Assembly: GCF_026652115.1 (NCBI RefSeq)
Contig: NZ_JAPPSQ010000012.1
Location: forward strand, 1-64,000
DNA length: 64,000 nucleotides
Reading direction: 5' to 3'
Source of the DNA: Algoriphagus sp. PAP.12
Lineage (GTDB): Bacteria; Bacteroidota; Bacteroidia; Cytophagales; Cyclobacteriaceae
Shown here: positions 17,066-25,626 of the stretch, one piece after another
Position numbering within the stretch: the stretch's first letter is position 1
How the letters are laid out: each line of letters starts with the position of its first letter
The notes under the pieces: model-generated
Seen by the model: only the letters and a program-made list of their open reading frames with translations
The model's database searches: none
What the model was told of the DNA's origin: nothing
Program-made: the position numbers and the translations under genes

Positions 17066-18301
17066 ATGAAAAACCGATTTCAGGATCTTACTTCCATTGA
17101 TTTTTACCAAAACCGAAAGCAGGTTAAGTGGCTATTAGTTTTGGTGTCACTACTTATAGGTGCCGGCTCTATCTGGTATACCAATAGCCTAGTGGAGGAA
17201 TTGAGAGAAAGGGAAAGAAGGCAAATTGAGTTGCTCTCCAGTGCTTTGGAGTATGCAGCATCCACTGCGGAAAACCTCACGTTCATCAATCAAGAAATTA
17301 TCCAGCAGAATTATTCTATTCCTATTATCATGGTGGACCCGAATGGAAATCCATTTGAGTATAGGAATATCATTTTTAAAAAGAATGCAACAGCTCAGGA
17401 CTCAGCGAAGACCTTGGAAGTAGAATTGATCGAAATGAAGGAGGAGTATGAACCAATTCTTTTGGAAGAGGCAGATATTCATGTTTATTATCGGAATTCG
17501 GAGCTCTTATTGAACTTGAAGTATTACCCTTATATCCAGTTGGCGGTAATATTGATTTTTGGAGCCTTGGCATACGCGCTTTTTAACCAAAGTAAAATAG
17601 CTGAGCAAAATCGAGTATGGGCTGGACTTACGAAGGAAACTGCTCATCAATTAGGGACTCCGATCGCCTCTTTGATGGCTTGGATTGATTACTTGCGAAA
17701 TTCACCTGTTTGGGAAGAGAATAAGGAAATCATCACCGAGATGGATAAGGATGTGGTGAAGTTGCGGATGGTGACGGAGCGATTCAGTAGTATTGGGAGC
17801 AAGCCGGTGATCCAAGCAGAGAACTTGTATCAAATCATTGAAGAAACTATAAGCTACCTAAGACCAAGGATTTCTACGAAAGTCGAATTGATCATCAAAG
17901 CTGATTCTCAGGATCTCGATGCCATGATGAATAAGCCCCTTTTTGAATGGGTCGTGGAAAATATCTGTAAGAATGCAGTGGATGCCATGAAGGGCAAGGG
18001 TAAAATCACATTAGAATTGCTTCAGGATAGTGACAAATTCGTGATTATAGATATCACGGATACTGGGAAAGGAATGGAGAAAAAGATGTATCGACGAGTA
18101 TTTAATCCCGGTTTTTCAACCAAACAACGAGGGTGGGGCTTGGGGCTTACCTTAGCAAAGCGAATTATAGAAAGCTATCATGGAGGGAAGATTTATGTAA
18201 AAAGCTCTGAGGTTGGAGTGGGTACAACTTTTAGAATCATTCTCCATAGTACCCGTGAAGGGGCGGAGCAATTCGTGACTGAAGGAATCTTAGAATACTA
18301 A
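17066..18301 (+). CDS. Sensor histidine kinase, membrane-bound, orphan
   Basis: The 411-aa protein has a membrane segment at about 21-40, an extracytoplasmic region to about 153, a second segment at about 155-173, then the phosphoacceptor helix with H194 in KETAHQLGTPIASL, and an ATPase domain with the N box (WVVENICKNAVDAM), DTGKGM and GWGLGLTLAKRI. The HQLGTP motif is typical of a kinase group common in Cytophagales. No response regulator gene is adjacent, so its partner must be elsewhere. A 188-bp gap separates it from prfC. Confidence 0.9.
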   Translation: MKNRFQDLTSIDFYQNRKQVKWLLVLVSLLIGAGSIWYTNSLVEELRERERRQIELLSSALEYAASTAENLTFINQEIIQQNYSIPIIMVDPNGNPFEYRNIIFKKNATAQDSAKTLEVELIEMKEEYEPILLEEADIHVYYRNSELLLNLKYYPYIQLAVILIFGALAYALFNQSKIAEQNRVWAGLTKETAHQLGTPIASLMAWIDYLRNSPVWEENKEIITEMDKDVVKLRMVTERFSSIGSKPVIQAENLYQIIEETISYLRPRISTKVELIIKADSQDLDAMMNKPLFEWVVENICKNAVDAMKGKGKITLELLQDSDKFVIIDITDTGKGMEKKMYRRVFNPGFSTKQRGWGLGLTLAKRIIESYHGGKIYVKSSEVGVGTTFRIILHSTREGAEQFVTEGILEY

Positions 18302-18461
18302 TGGATTGACGAAATACGAATTTGGAAATAGGAGGTATTGACGAACTCCTCATCTAATCATTTTTTCTTCATTCTTCCACTTATGATTTTCAAGTTCTTT
18401 ATAAATGGTGACTTCTACTTTCGTATTTCTGATTTCCAAATGGCTTTCAGTCATTTTTCCT

Positions 18462-18469
18462 TACCTTTG
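18462..18469 (+). promoter_or_regulatory. -7 promoter element for prfC
   Basis: TACCTTTG matches TAnnTTTG exactly, 20 bp upstream of the prfC ATG, which would leave a short leader of about 14 nt. A TTTG -33 box is not seen at the right distance. Confidence 0.45.
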
Positions 18470-18489
18470 TCGGCTGAAAATCACATCCC

Positions 18490-20070
18490 ATGAGTCTGAC
18501 GGAAGAAATCAAAAAGCGTAGAACTTTTGCAATTATTGCCCACCCGGATGCCGGTAAAACAACCCTGACGGAAAAATTGCTTCTTTTTGGAGGAGCCATC
18601 AATACTGCAGGCGCTGTAAAGTCGAATAAAATCGATACGGCTACCAAGTCTGACTGGATGGAAATTGAAAAGCAAAGAGGTATCTCTGTCGCTACTTCCG
18701 TAATGGGTTTTGAGTACAAAGACATTAAAATCAACTTGCTGGATACTCCAGGTCACCAGGACTTTGCCGAAGATACTTACCGGACCTTGACTGCTGTCGA
18801 TTCGGTAATTATGGTGATTGACTGTGTGAAAGGTGTGGAGATCCAGACTGAAAAATTGATGGAGGTGTGTCGCATGAGAAATACTCCTGTGATTTGCTTT
18901 ATCAACAAATTGGACCGTGAAGGACGTGATCCTTATGATTTGTTGGATGAAGTGGAATCTAAGCTCAATATTCAATGCCGTCCACTTTCCTGGCCTATCG
19001 GAATGGGTAAAAGTTTCAAGGGCGTTTATAATTTGTTTGACCAGAAACTGAATCTATTTACTCCTTCTCAGAGAAAGCTTTCAGATGCCAGAACAACATT
19101 TGAAAATCTGGACGATGCTGAATTGGATAAATTGATTGGGCAAAATGCTGCTGATCAATTGAGAGAAGATGTGGAGTTAATTGAAGGGGTTTACCCTGAA
19201 TTCGATACCAAAGAGTATTTAGAAGGAAAAGTTGCTCCTGTATTCTTTGGTTCTGCTGTAAATAATTTCGGTGTCAATGAAATGCTGGATACTTTTATCA
19301 AAATTGCTCCAGCTCCAAAAAGCCGAAATACGGATACAAGAGAAGTTTTACCGAGCGAAAATAAGTTCTCTGGCTTTGTGTTTAAGATTCACGCCAACAT
19401 GGATCCGAATCACCGAAACCGAATTGCCTTCTTGAGAATTTGTTCAGGGGAATTTCAGAGAAATAAGCCATACAAGCATGTTTTGGGGCCGAAACCCTTA
19501 CGTTTTTCCAATGTGACTCAGTTTATGGCTCAGGATAAGGAAATCATTGATACTGCCTACCCGGGTGATATCATCGGTTTGTATGATACCGGAAATCTGA
19601 AAATCGGAGACACCTTGACTGATGGAGAAGAAATGGTCTTTACAGGGATACCTAGTTTCTCGCCAGAGATCTTCCGAGAGGTAGTCAACAAGGACGCGAT
19701 GAAAACCAAGCAGTTGGAAAAAGGTCTCAAGCAGCTGATGGAGGAAGGGGTAGCTCAGCTATTTACTTTCGATATGGGATCCAGAAAAGTAGTCGGAACC
19801 GTAGGGCAATTGCAGTTTGAGGTGATTCAGTTCCGATTGAAAAATGAATACAATGCGACTGTAGAGTTTCATCCGATGAACCTGTTTAAAGCATGCTGGA
19901 TCAGTAGCAAGGACAAAAAGCAATTAGATGAATTTGTTCGTTCCAAAAATCGTCACATTGCTCATGACAAGGATGGGAAATTAGTCTTTATGGCTGAATC
20001 CAAAGCATGGCTTCAAATGGTACAGGATAATTATCCGGATATTGAATTCCACTTTACTTCAGAGTTTTAA
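18490..20070 (+). CDS. prfC: Peptide chain release factor 3
   Basis: RF3 is a translational GTPase that recycles RF1/RF2 from the ribosome after termination. The 526-aa protein has G1 [15 protein letters not shown] near residues 17-31, the switch region [13 protein letters not shown]3 DTPGHQDF near 82-89 and G4 [10 protein letters not shown], followed by the RF3-specific C-terminal domains. It is monocistronic, with a strong terminator directly after it. Confidence 0.95.
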   Translation: MSLTEEIKKRRTFAIIAHPDAGKTTLTEKLLLFGGAINTAGAVKSNKIDTATKSDWMEIEKQRGISVATSVMGFEYKDIKINLLDTPGHQDFAEDTYRTLTAVDSVIMVIDCVKGVEIQTEKLMEVCRMRNTPVICFINKLDREGRDPYDLLDEVESKLNIQCRPLSWPIGMGKSFKGVYNLFDQKLNLFTPSQRKLSDARTTFENLDDAELDKLIGQNAADQLREDVELIEGVYPEFDTKEYLEGKVAPVFFGSAVNNFGVNEMLDTFIKIAPAPKSRNTDTREVLPSENKFSGFVFKIHANMDPNHRNRIAFLRICSGEFQRNKPYKHVLGPKPLRFSNVTQFMAQDKEIIDTAYPGDIIGLYDTGNLKIGDTLTDGEEMVFTGIPSFSPEIFREVVNKDAMKTKQLEKGLKQLMEEGVAQLFTFDMGSRKVVGTVGQLQFEVIQFRLKNEYNATVEFHPMNLFKACWISSKDKKQLDEFVRSKNRHIAHDKDGKLVFMAESKAWLQMVQDNYPDIEFHFTSEF

Positions 20071-20081
20071 AGAGATAAAGC

Positions 20082-20116
20082 AAACCCTCGAAGAGTTTCA
20101 AACTCTTCGAGGGTTT
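20082..20116. terminator. Terminator between prfC and the minus-strand cassette
   Basis: A perfect 16-bp stem (AAACCCTCGAAGAGTT 20082-20097, partner 20101-20116) with a 3-nt loop lies 11 bp after prfC. It also faces the end of the convergent lipoprotein gene at 20165 and may serve both. Confidence 0.85.
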
Positions 20117-20164
20117 ATTCATATGAGATTTAATTTTTAAGGAGTATTTGGCTAAGAAGTGCTT

Positions 20165-20581
20165 TTACATAACTCTAAGTTTTGACAAAGCAGCATGATA
20201 ATTCAAAATGTCAAATCTTTGGATACCATCATTTCGGAAAAGAAGGATTTGATCTTCAGGTCTTACTAGTCCATGTTCAATTAAAGTCTTGTTTTCATCA
20301 AGGAACAGGGGTATTGGAGAAGTTTCGAATAAAGGGTGGAGTCTTAAATCCTTGGAGTTCTTTGCGATAACGACAATCCCTCCAGGACTAGTGGTAGGTA
20401 GGTTCTCCAATTCAGCATAAAGGCTTTCCAGGCATGTTTTACAGCCTTCGGGATGAATGACTAATATCCATTCCTTTGGCTCTTTAATTTTCAGGATATC
20501 TGCAACTTCTTTCTTGTTCTTTGGACTACAAGATAGACAAATCAAAGTGAATAGAAAGAAGGGGAGAAAGCTAGTTTTCAT
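20165..20581 (-). CDS. Small lipoprotein with a CxxC motif (possible thioredoxin-like fold)
   Basis: The 138-aa protein has a lipoprotein-type signal ending ICLSC-S (C18 likely lipidated). After it comes EWILVIHPEGCKTCLESL, where a hydrophobic strand leads into C47-K-T-C50 and a helix, as in thioredoxin-fold proteins. Later segments (GGIVVIAKNSKDL, IPLFLDENKTL, DQILLFRNDGIQRF) fit the remaining strands of such a fold. It probably acts at the periplasmic face of the envelope. Its start overlaps the end of the DUF4221-like gene by 11 bp. The redox role is inferred, not shown. Confidence 0.65.
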   Translation of the reverse strand: MKTSFLPFFLFTLICLSCSPKNKKEVADILKIKEPKEWILVIHPEGCKTCLESLYAELENLPTTSPGGIVVIAKNSKDLRLHPLFETSPIPLFLDENKTLIEHGLVRPEDQILLFRNDGIQRFDILNYHAALSKLRVM

Positions 20582-21731
20582 AATTCAGGCCTTCAAACCT
20601 TACAATATCATACCGAAGAATACTTTCATCAAAATCATCCCTGTTTGGGTTGTTGGTAGAGACATATAGGCCTTTTTTACCAACAAAGTAATTCCATGGC
20701 TGTACGAAATTATTTTCAAAAATATGCTCGCCGATAATGTCAAATTCTTTATTGAAAATTATTATTCCAACTTTAGCATGGTTAGCAAGAAGTTGTCTCG
20801 GGGTAAGATTGAATGAATCAATATTAATTCCTGGGTAGAAAAATCTATAGAAAACATTCCTGTATGTGTCATATAATAGAATTTCATATCGTCCATTTTC
20901 TAGGTCTTTAATTAATTCGGAGTCGCCAACCGGGGAAGAGTCAATTATTCTAAATCCATTGATATTATTGGCTTTAATTTTCTTTGTTGCTAAAATTTTT
21001 TCCGAGGATTTAGAAATTGCCCAAACTTGGTGGTCTAATTGGGGGGAGACTAATATCGTGTCCCCAAATTCTGCCCATGAGATGTCCAAACTTTTTTTCC
21101 CAAATACCCATTCGTCTTCTGGTCTGTGAATATTAATCCAATCCGTTCTAGTACTATCTTTATTTAAGATCGTTTTAAAAAATGGTTTTGAATTTGCTAA
21201 TTCTGATATCTTAGCTGTATATATATCTTGGAAAAATGGTTGGGCTCCATAAATTATTTTTTCAGAGAAGATTAATGGAGTTTCATTATTTGAAGAGAGG
21301 TAATTGGCTTTATTGTCCGGGTCAGTAATTTTTATTGAATTTATTTTTTCTCCAAGGAAATTTAATATATGGATTCGTGGAGGGATTGAGGCAATTAATA
21401 TTGAGTCTTTATTAATCACTTGAAAACCATTTGTGATTCCAATGCCATTTGGGCCTTCTTTTGAAAGTGGTATAGTTTTCTTTAATTTTTCTTCATCTAG
21501 GCTAAAAAAACCTAATTCAAAATTTGTTTTGTTTTGAATTACTAAAAATTCGCCAGAATCACTTTCGAAATATTGGACTCTTGAAATATCGGGATTAAAG
21601 TCATCTTCAATGGGAATCCTTAATCCCCTTTCAATTGTAAATCCAATTTCGGGATTTTTTCTTGAAGTGGGAGTTGGCGAACAACCAAAAAATATTATGC
21701 CTATAAATAAAATCAGATTTGATATTCTCAT
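20571..21731 (-). CDS. DUF4221-like lipoprotein, probable beta-propeller
   Basis: The 386-aa protein has a lipoprotein signal (MRISNLILFIGIIFFGC-S). The mature part is made of repeated beta-sheet blocks with Asp/Asn turns, as in six-bladed propellers, and contains PLSKEGPNGIG near residue 95, which I associate with the DUF4221 family of Cyclobacteriaceae. No catalytic residues can be named. It lies 73 bp downstream of the Cys-rich peptide gene, with a large hairpin between, and overlaps the CxxC lipoprotein by 11 bp. The DNA is visibly more AT-rich than the genes around it. Confidence 0.65.
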   Translation of the reverse strand: MRISNLILFIGIIFFGCSPTPTSRKNPEIGFTIERGLRIPIEDDFNPDISRVQYFESDSGEFLVIQNKTNFELGFFSLDEEKLKKTIPLSKEGPNGIGITNGFQVINKDSILIASIPPRIHILNFLGEKINSIKITDPDNKANYLSSNNETPLIFSEKIIYGAQPFFQDIYTAKISELANSKPFFKTILNKDSTRTDWINIHRPEDEWVFGKKSLDISWAEFGDTILVSPQLDHQVWAISKSSEKILATKKIKANNINGFRIIDSSPVGDSELIKDLENGRYEILLYDTYRNVFYRFFYPGINIDSFNLTPRQLLANHAKVGIIIFNKEFDIIGEHIFENNFVQPWNYFVGKKGLYVSTNNPNRDDFDESILRYDIVRFEGLNYEN

Positions 21732-21745
21732 TTTTTGTTTTGGAA

Positions 21746-21796
21746 TAAGGCTATTTTAAATTTCTCCTATTAAAAGTTAAAATTAAAATAGCCTTA
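21746..21796 (-). promoter_or_regulatory. Intergenic hairpin between peptide gene and DUF4221-like gene
   Basis: TAAGGCTATTTTAA (21746-21759) and TTAAAATAGCCTTA (21783-21796) form a perfect 14-bp stem with a 23-nt loop. It fills most of the 73-bp gap and ends 15 nt before the downstream ATG. There is no U-tract directly after it, so it may be a partial terminator, an RNA stabiliser or a structure affecting translation rather than a full stop. Confidence 0.6.
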
Positions 21797-21804
21797 GTTT
21801 TTAA

Positions 21805-21999
21805 TTATTCTATTGTACCTCCATCGTCTTCACACCCACAAGGCAACTTGTCTTTTGGTTTTGTACAAGTCTTGCCATCCCAATCACATTTAGCAATCTC
21901 TCCTTGCGCCTCTGCGGAAGAAGAAGTTAAATAAGAAACTCCAATGATAGAAAAGGTTGAAATCCCTATTCCAAGGGCTAATAACTTTAGCTTTTTCAT
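21805..21999 (-). CDS. Small exported Cys-rich peptide
   Basis: The 64-aa product has a basic start and a hydrophobic stretch (MKKLKLLALGIGISTFSIIG), then a short Ser/Ala linker ending SSAEAQ. The probable mature part of about 32 residues is acidic and carries four cysteines: C38, C45, C54 and C56 (the last two as CGC). It resembles in layout the NVEALA-type small peptides of Bacteroides that sit next to propeller lipoproteins, but the NVEALA motif itself is absent. It is the first gene of the three-gene minus-strand cassette. Function unknown. Confidence 0.6.
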   Translation of the reverse strand: MKKLKLLALGIGISTFSIIGVSYLTSSSAEAQGEIAKCDWDGKTCTKPKDKLPCGCEDDGGTIE

Positions 22000-22083
22000 G
22001 ATTTTTTAAAATTTGAGAATAAAAGAAAATTTAATTGGTCAGGTAAAACCCTGATAAAAAGATCATTGGCCAAAAGATCACTA

Positions 22084-22116
22084 GCAATATAGTGGTAGGG
22101 GGGGGCTAAAAACCAA
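22084..22116 (-). promoter_or_regulatory. Possible promoter of the peptide cassette with a G8 tract in its spacer
   Basis: On the minus strand TTGG (22113-22116) is followed after 21 bp by TATATTGC (22084-22091), a weak match to TTTG / TAnnTTTG. The spacer contains a run of eight G on the plus strand at 22098-22105. The match is imperfect and the assignment tentative. Confidence 0.3.
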
Positions 22117-22148
22117 CTATTATGAAGAAATATTTTAAAACATTAATT

Positions 22149-23774
22149 CTAAAAAAGAAAAATATCAGTAAACTCAAACTTCTGTCCATCAAATAAACCC
22201 TTGTCACTCAGTTTGAGGTCTGGGATGACCAATAAGGCCATAAAGCTCAAAGTCATAAATGGAGAATTGAGGTTGGAACCCATTTCTTTTGCTAGTTTGT
22301 CTATTCGGGTATAAGCGGCAGCCACTTCATAGCCATCAGAAGCAGACATAATACCTCCCACAGGAAGCGGTAAAATTTCATCCCGATCTCCTGAAACAGC
22401 AGATACCCCTCCTTTTGCCTGAATGATCAGATTTACCGCTTTGCAAATGGATTCATCATTCACTCCCACTGAAATAATATTGTGCGAGTCGTGTCCCACC
22501 GAAGATGCGATGGCGCCGTTTTTTAAGCCAAAATTTTTGATAAAGGCTACTACTGGTTCTGCATTCTGGTAGCGGTTGACCACGGCGATTTTGAGAATGT
22601 CCTTTTTTAAATTGGATTCTGCGAAACCGTCTTTTTCCAATATTTCACCGGAGATTTCAGGGGTTATCAATTGTCCATCTAATGCTTCGATTACACGGAC
22701 TTGATTTCCTTTTGATTTGAGTTTAAAATCTTCCGGGTTTTTCAGATCTGTATCAAAATTATTGATGATCTCATTTTTGATCGGGTAAATCAGTGTCCTT
22801 CCATTTTCAGCTACTTTTTCTCCATCGATGTACGTAGCCAGTACCTGAAAATCCTTGAGGTCTTTAACCAAAATAAAGTCAGCCGGGTCATCAGCCCTTA
22901 ACTGACCAACTTTCAATGAATAGTGTGAAATAGGGGTTAGGCAGCTTGCTTTAAGAACATCGAAGACATCTTTTCCTTTTGCCACAGCTCTTGCGGCCAG
23001 TTCATTGATATGGGAAATGGCCAAATTATCCGGGTGCTTGTCATCAGAACAGAACATGATCATTTCTGGATAGTCGTCAATGAGATCGATCAATGCCTCA
23101 AAATTTTTGGCTGCAGATCCTTCCCGAATGGCGATTTTCATTCCCAATTTGACTTTGTCCAAGGCTTCTTCATAGGTGAAGCATTCATGATCTGTACTAG
23201 GGCCTGCGCTGACATATTTTTCTGCTAGCTCACCTTTGAGTCCTGGGGCATGACCATCTACTGGTTTTCCGTATTTCTGGGCGATTTTGATTTTTTCCAT
23301 GACCAGTGGATCACGATTGACTGTTCCGGGCCAATTCATCATTTCAGCCAAATAATGGATTTCAGGTCGGGACATCAGGTTTTCTATGTCTTTAGCATTT
23401 ACTTCTGCTCCGGCTGTTTCGAATGGAGTGGCAGGAACACAGGAGGGAGCTCCGAAGTAAAATTTGAAAGGGACCTGCTTACCGTTTTCTATCATGTAAT
23501 CGACTCCTTCTATTCCGCAAACATTGGCGATTTCGTGAGGGTCTGAAATGGTGGCAACTGTCCCATGACATACCGCTAATCTTGCAAATTCAGAGGGGAC
23601 AAGCATGGAGGATTCCACATGGACATGGGCATCAATAAATCCCGGTAAAATATATGGAAGTGATTCAGTGGTTTCGATGGGAGTAATTTGAAGAATCCTT
23701 CCATTTTCGAAAGCTACTTCTGCAGGATAGATTTTTCTGGCAAGAATATCGACAAATTGTGCGTGGATGATCAT
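22149..23774 (-). CDS. ade: Adenine deaminase
   Basis: It converts adenine to hypoxanthine and ammonia, feeding the hypoxanthine salvage enzyme encoded at 9202. The 541-aa amidohydrolase has the metal motif [12 protein letters not shown] near residues 44-55, [11 protein letters not shown] near 76-86, the DGHAPG segment and the C-terminal Ade-specific [13 protein letters not shown] and [23 protein letters not shown]. It is on its own, diverging from cmk, with the peptide cassette downstream in the same direction. Confidence 0.93.
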   Translation of the reverse strand: MIIHAQFVDILARKIYPAEVAFENGRILQITPIETTESLPYILPGFIDAHVHVESSMLVPSEFARLAVCHGTVATISDPHEIANVCGIEGVDYMIENGKQVPFKFYFGAPSCVPATPFETAGAEVNAKDIENLMSRPEIHYLAEMMNWPGTVNRDPLVMEKIKIAQKYGKPVDGHAPGLKGELAEKYVSAGPSTDHECFTYEEALDKVKLGMKIAIREGSAAKNFEALIDLIDDYPEMIMFCSDDKHPDNLAISHINELAARAVAKGKDVFDVLKASCLTPISHYSLKVGQLRADDPADFILVKDLKDFQVLATYIDGEKVAENGRTLIYPIKNEIINNFDTDLKNPEDFKLKSKGNQVRVIEALDGQLITPEISGEILEKDGFAESNLKKDILKIAVVNRYQNAEPVVAFIKNFGLKNGAIASSVGHDSHNIISVGVNDESICKAVNLIIQAKGGVSAVSGDRDEILPLPVGGIMSASDGYEVAAAYTRIDKLAKEMGSNLNSPFMTLSFMALLVIPDLKLSDKGLFDGQKFEFTDIFLF

Positions 23775-23860
23775 GAAAATCAGAGTTAAAAATGAACTGA
23801 GGCAAAGAAAGAAATCTTGGAGATAATCGCCCCTTCAAAATTCAATTGGATTAAAACTAC

Positions 23861-23868
23861 TATATTTG
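23861..23868 (+). promoter_or_regulatory. -7 promoter element for cmk
   Basis: TATATTTG is an exact TAnnTTTG match 36 bp before the cmk ATG. No well-placed TTTG lies upstream, so only the -7 box is supported. Confidence 0.5.
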
Positions 23869-23904
23869 CCACGGAATAAAAAAGCATAAACCTTAGGATT
23901 TTTG

Positions 23905-24609
23905 ATGGGTAAAATTGTCATCGCCATAGATGGATATTCAGGATGTGGTAAAAGCTCAACTGCCAAGGCTGTAGCCAAGGATTTGGGATACACCTACATC
24001 GATTCTGGAGCCATGTATCGAGCCGCAACCTTACATTTTTTGAATTCATATCTTTCACCCTCCAATCCTCATGATGTCGAGAAAGGTCTGAAAGATCTGG
24101 AAATAGAATTTCAACCAAATCCTGATACCGGTGAGCAAGAAACCTATCTGAATGGACTGAATGTAGAACAAGAGATCAGAACCATGCGGGTTTCGGAAAA
24201 TGTAAGTAATCTTGCTAAGGAAAAAGCGATTAGGAAAGTCTTGGTGGCCCAGCAGAAGAAACTAGGAAAATCCAAAGGTGTGGTCATGGATGGCCGTGAT
24301 GTTGGATCGGTAATCTTTCCGGATGCAGAACTGAAGGTGTTTATGACGGCCGACTTGGAAACAAGAGCTTACAGAAGACAGCAAGAATTATTAGCAAAAG
24401 GTGATTTGGTGGATTTGGAAGAAATCCAGAAGAATCTAGCAGAAAGAGATCAAATCGACTCGACTCGGGAAGAAGGGCCATTGATTAAAGTGGAGGATGC
24501 AGTTGAGATTGATACAAGTAATTTGAATTTCGCTGAGCAAGTAGCACAAATCGTGGATTTGGCTCAGCAGAGAATTAATCACACAAAAGATTATGCAAGT
24601 AACCATTGA
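23905..24609 (+). CDS. cmk: Cytidylate kinase
   Basis: It phosphorylates CMP and dCMP. From the ATG at 23905 the protein is 234 aa and begins with the P-loop IDGYSGCGKSST near residues 8-19, then DSGAMYRA for substrate binding and the VMDGRDVGSVIFPDAELK segment characteristic of Cmk. An in-frame TTG one codon earlier is not needed. The end overlaps ispH by 17 bp, a cmk-ispH pairing that also gives tight co-expression. Confidence 0.93.
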   Translation: MGKIVIAIDGYSGCGKSSTAKAVAKDLGYTYIDSGAMYRAATLHFLNSYLSPSNPHDVEKGLKDLEIEFQPNPDTGEQETYLNGLNVEQEIRTMRVSENVSNLAKEKAIRKVLVAQQKKLGKSKGVVMDGRDVGSVIFPDAELKVFMTADLETRAYRRQQELLAKGDLVDLEEIQKNLAERDQIDSTREEGPLIKVEDAVEIDTSNLNFAEQVAQIVDLAQQRINHTKDYASNH

Positions 24610-25489
24610 TAAAAACTCCGGTTATTGCTTTGGAGTAGAGTTTGCCATCAAGATGGCTGAGGACGAAATGGAGCAGGCAGACAAGTTGTATTGTCTCGGT
24701 GACATCGTTCACAATGATATGGAAGTAAAACGGCTTGCTGAAAAAGGCCTAGTCGTTATTGATAGGGAGCAGCTTTCCGAGTTGAATGACTGCAAAGTAT
24801 TGATTCGTGCCCACGGTGAGCCACCGGAAACTTACCGAACTGCCATCGAAAATAATATTGAACTGATAGATGCTTCTTGTCCAGTGGTTCTAAAACTTCA
24901 GCACCGTGTCAAAACAGCTTTTGACAAAATGGAGCGTGAAAAGGGGCAAATTGTCATTTATGGTAAAAAAGGCCATGCCGAAGTTATTGGCTTGACAGGT
25001 CAGACTTTGGAGAAAGCAATTGTGGTGATGGAAGATTCTGATTTGGAAAAAATCGACTACTCCAGACCTGTGACATTATTCAGTCAGACTACTAAAAGCA
25101 CCAAAGGTTTCTACGAATTGTCACGAAAAATCGAAGAAAGAATCCAGACAGAGAAAGGAAAAGTTGAAACTGTAGATTTTAATGCCAATGATTCTATCTG
25201 TCGTCAGGTGTCAAATCGAGAGCCTCAGTTGCAGAAATTTTCTAAGGAAAATGATGTGATTGTTTTTGTCTCCGGGAAAAAGAGCTCCAATGGGAAAGCA
25301 CTATATCAAGTATGTCTTGCGGAAAACGAGAGGAGCTATTTCGTTGAAAATGAGACAGAATTGAATCGTGAGTGGTTTAATTCGGATGATAAAGTTGGGA
25401 TTTGTGGGGCGACTTCGACACCAATGTGGCTGATGGAGCAGGTAAAAAATTACTTAGAATCTTTGGAAGAAAATGCTCTTCCGGCTTAA
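24593..25489 (+). CDS. ispH: 4-hydroxy-3-methylbut-2-enyl diphosphate reductase
   Basis: IspH makes IPP and DMAPP, the last step of the non-mevalonate isoprenoid pathway; ispE of the same pathway is at 50398. The 298-aa protein has the three conserved cluster cysteines: C12 in SGYCFGV, one in IDASCPVV near residue 97, and one in NDSICRQVSNR near 203. HGEPP and GATSTPMWL further support the call. It overlaps cmk by 17 bp and is followed by a small open frame and the nqr operon. Confidence 0.95.
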   Translation: MQVTIDKNSGYCFGVEFAIKMAEDEMEQADKLYCLGDIVHNDMEVKRLAEKGLVVIDREQLSELNDCKVLIRAHGEPPETYRTAIENNIELIDASCPVVLKLQHRVKTAFDKMEREKGQIVIYGKKGHAEVIGLTGQTLEKAIVVMEDSDLEKIDYSRPVTLFSQTTKSTKGFYELSRKIEERIQTEKGKVETVDFNANDSICRQVSNREPQLQKFSKENDVIVFVSGKKSSNGKALYQVCLAENERSYFVENETELNREWFNSDDKVGICGATSTPMWLMEQVKNYLESLEENALPA

Positions 25490-25565
25490 ATACAAAATTC
25501 ACCTTTCGGAAATAGGGAAAGCCATTCCGGAGAAAATCAAACATAAACTTCCAGATAGTCTATAA
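25473..25565 (+). CDS. Candidate 30-residue small protein between ispH and nqrA
   Basis: An ATG at 25473 inside the end of ispH opens a 30-codon frame ending in TAA at 25563-25565. The product is basic and amphipathic (YKIHLSEIGKAIPEKIKHKL). The 17-bp overlap with ispH equals the cmk-ispH overlap, which hints at coupling. No signal peptide or known family was recognised, and such a short frame may be chance. Confidence 0.3.
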   Translation: MLFRLKYKIHLSEIGKAIPEKIKHKLPDSL

Positions 25566-25582
25566 ATAAAGAGGTTATTTAT

Positions 25583-25590
25583 TAGATTTG
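25583..25590 (+). promoter_or_regulatory. -7 promoter element for the nqr operon
   Basis: TAGATTTG matches TAnnTTTG exactly, 36 bp before the nqrA ATG at 25627. The -33 region has no TTTG, so support is partial. Confidence 0.4.
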
Positions 25591-25626
25591 GGGCGTTTTT
25601 CAAAAGCTCATAGTTCAAAAACAGAT

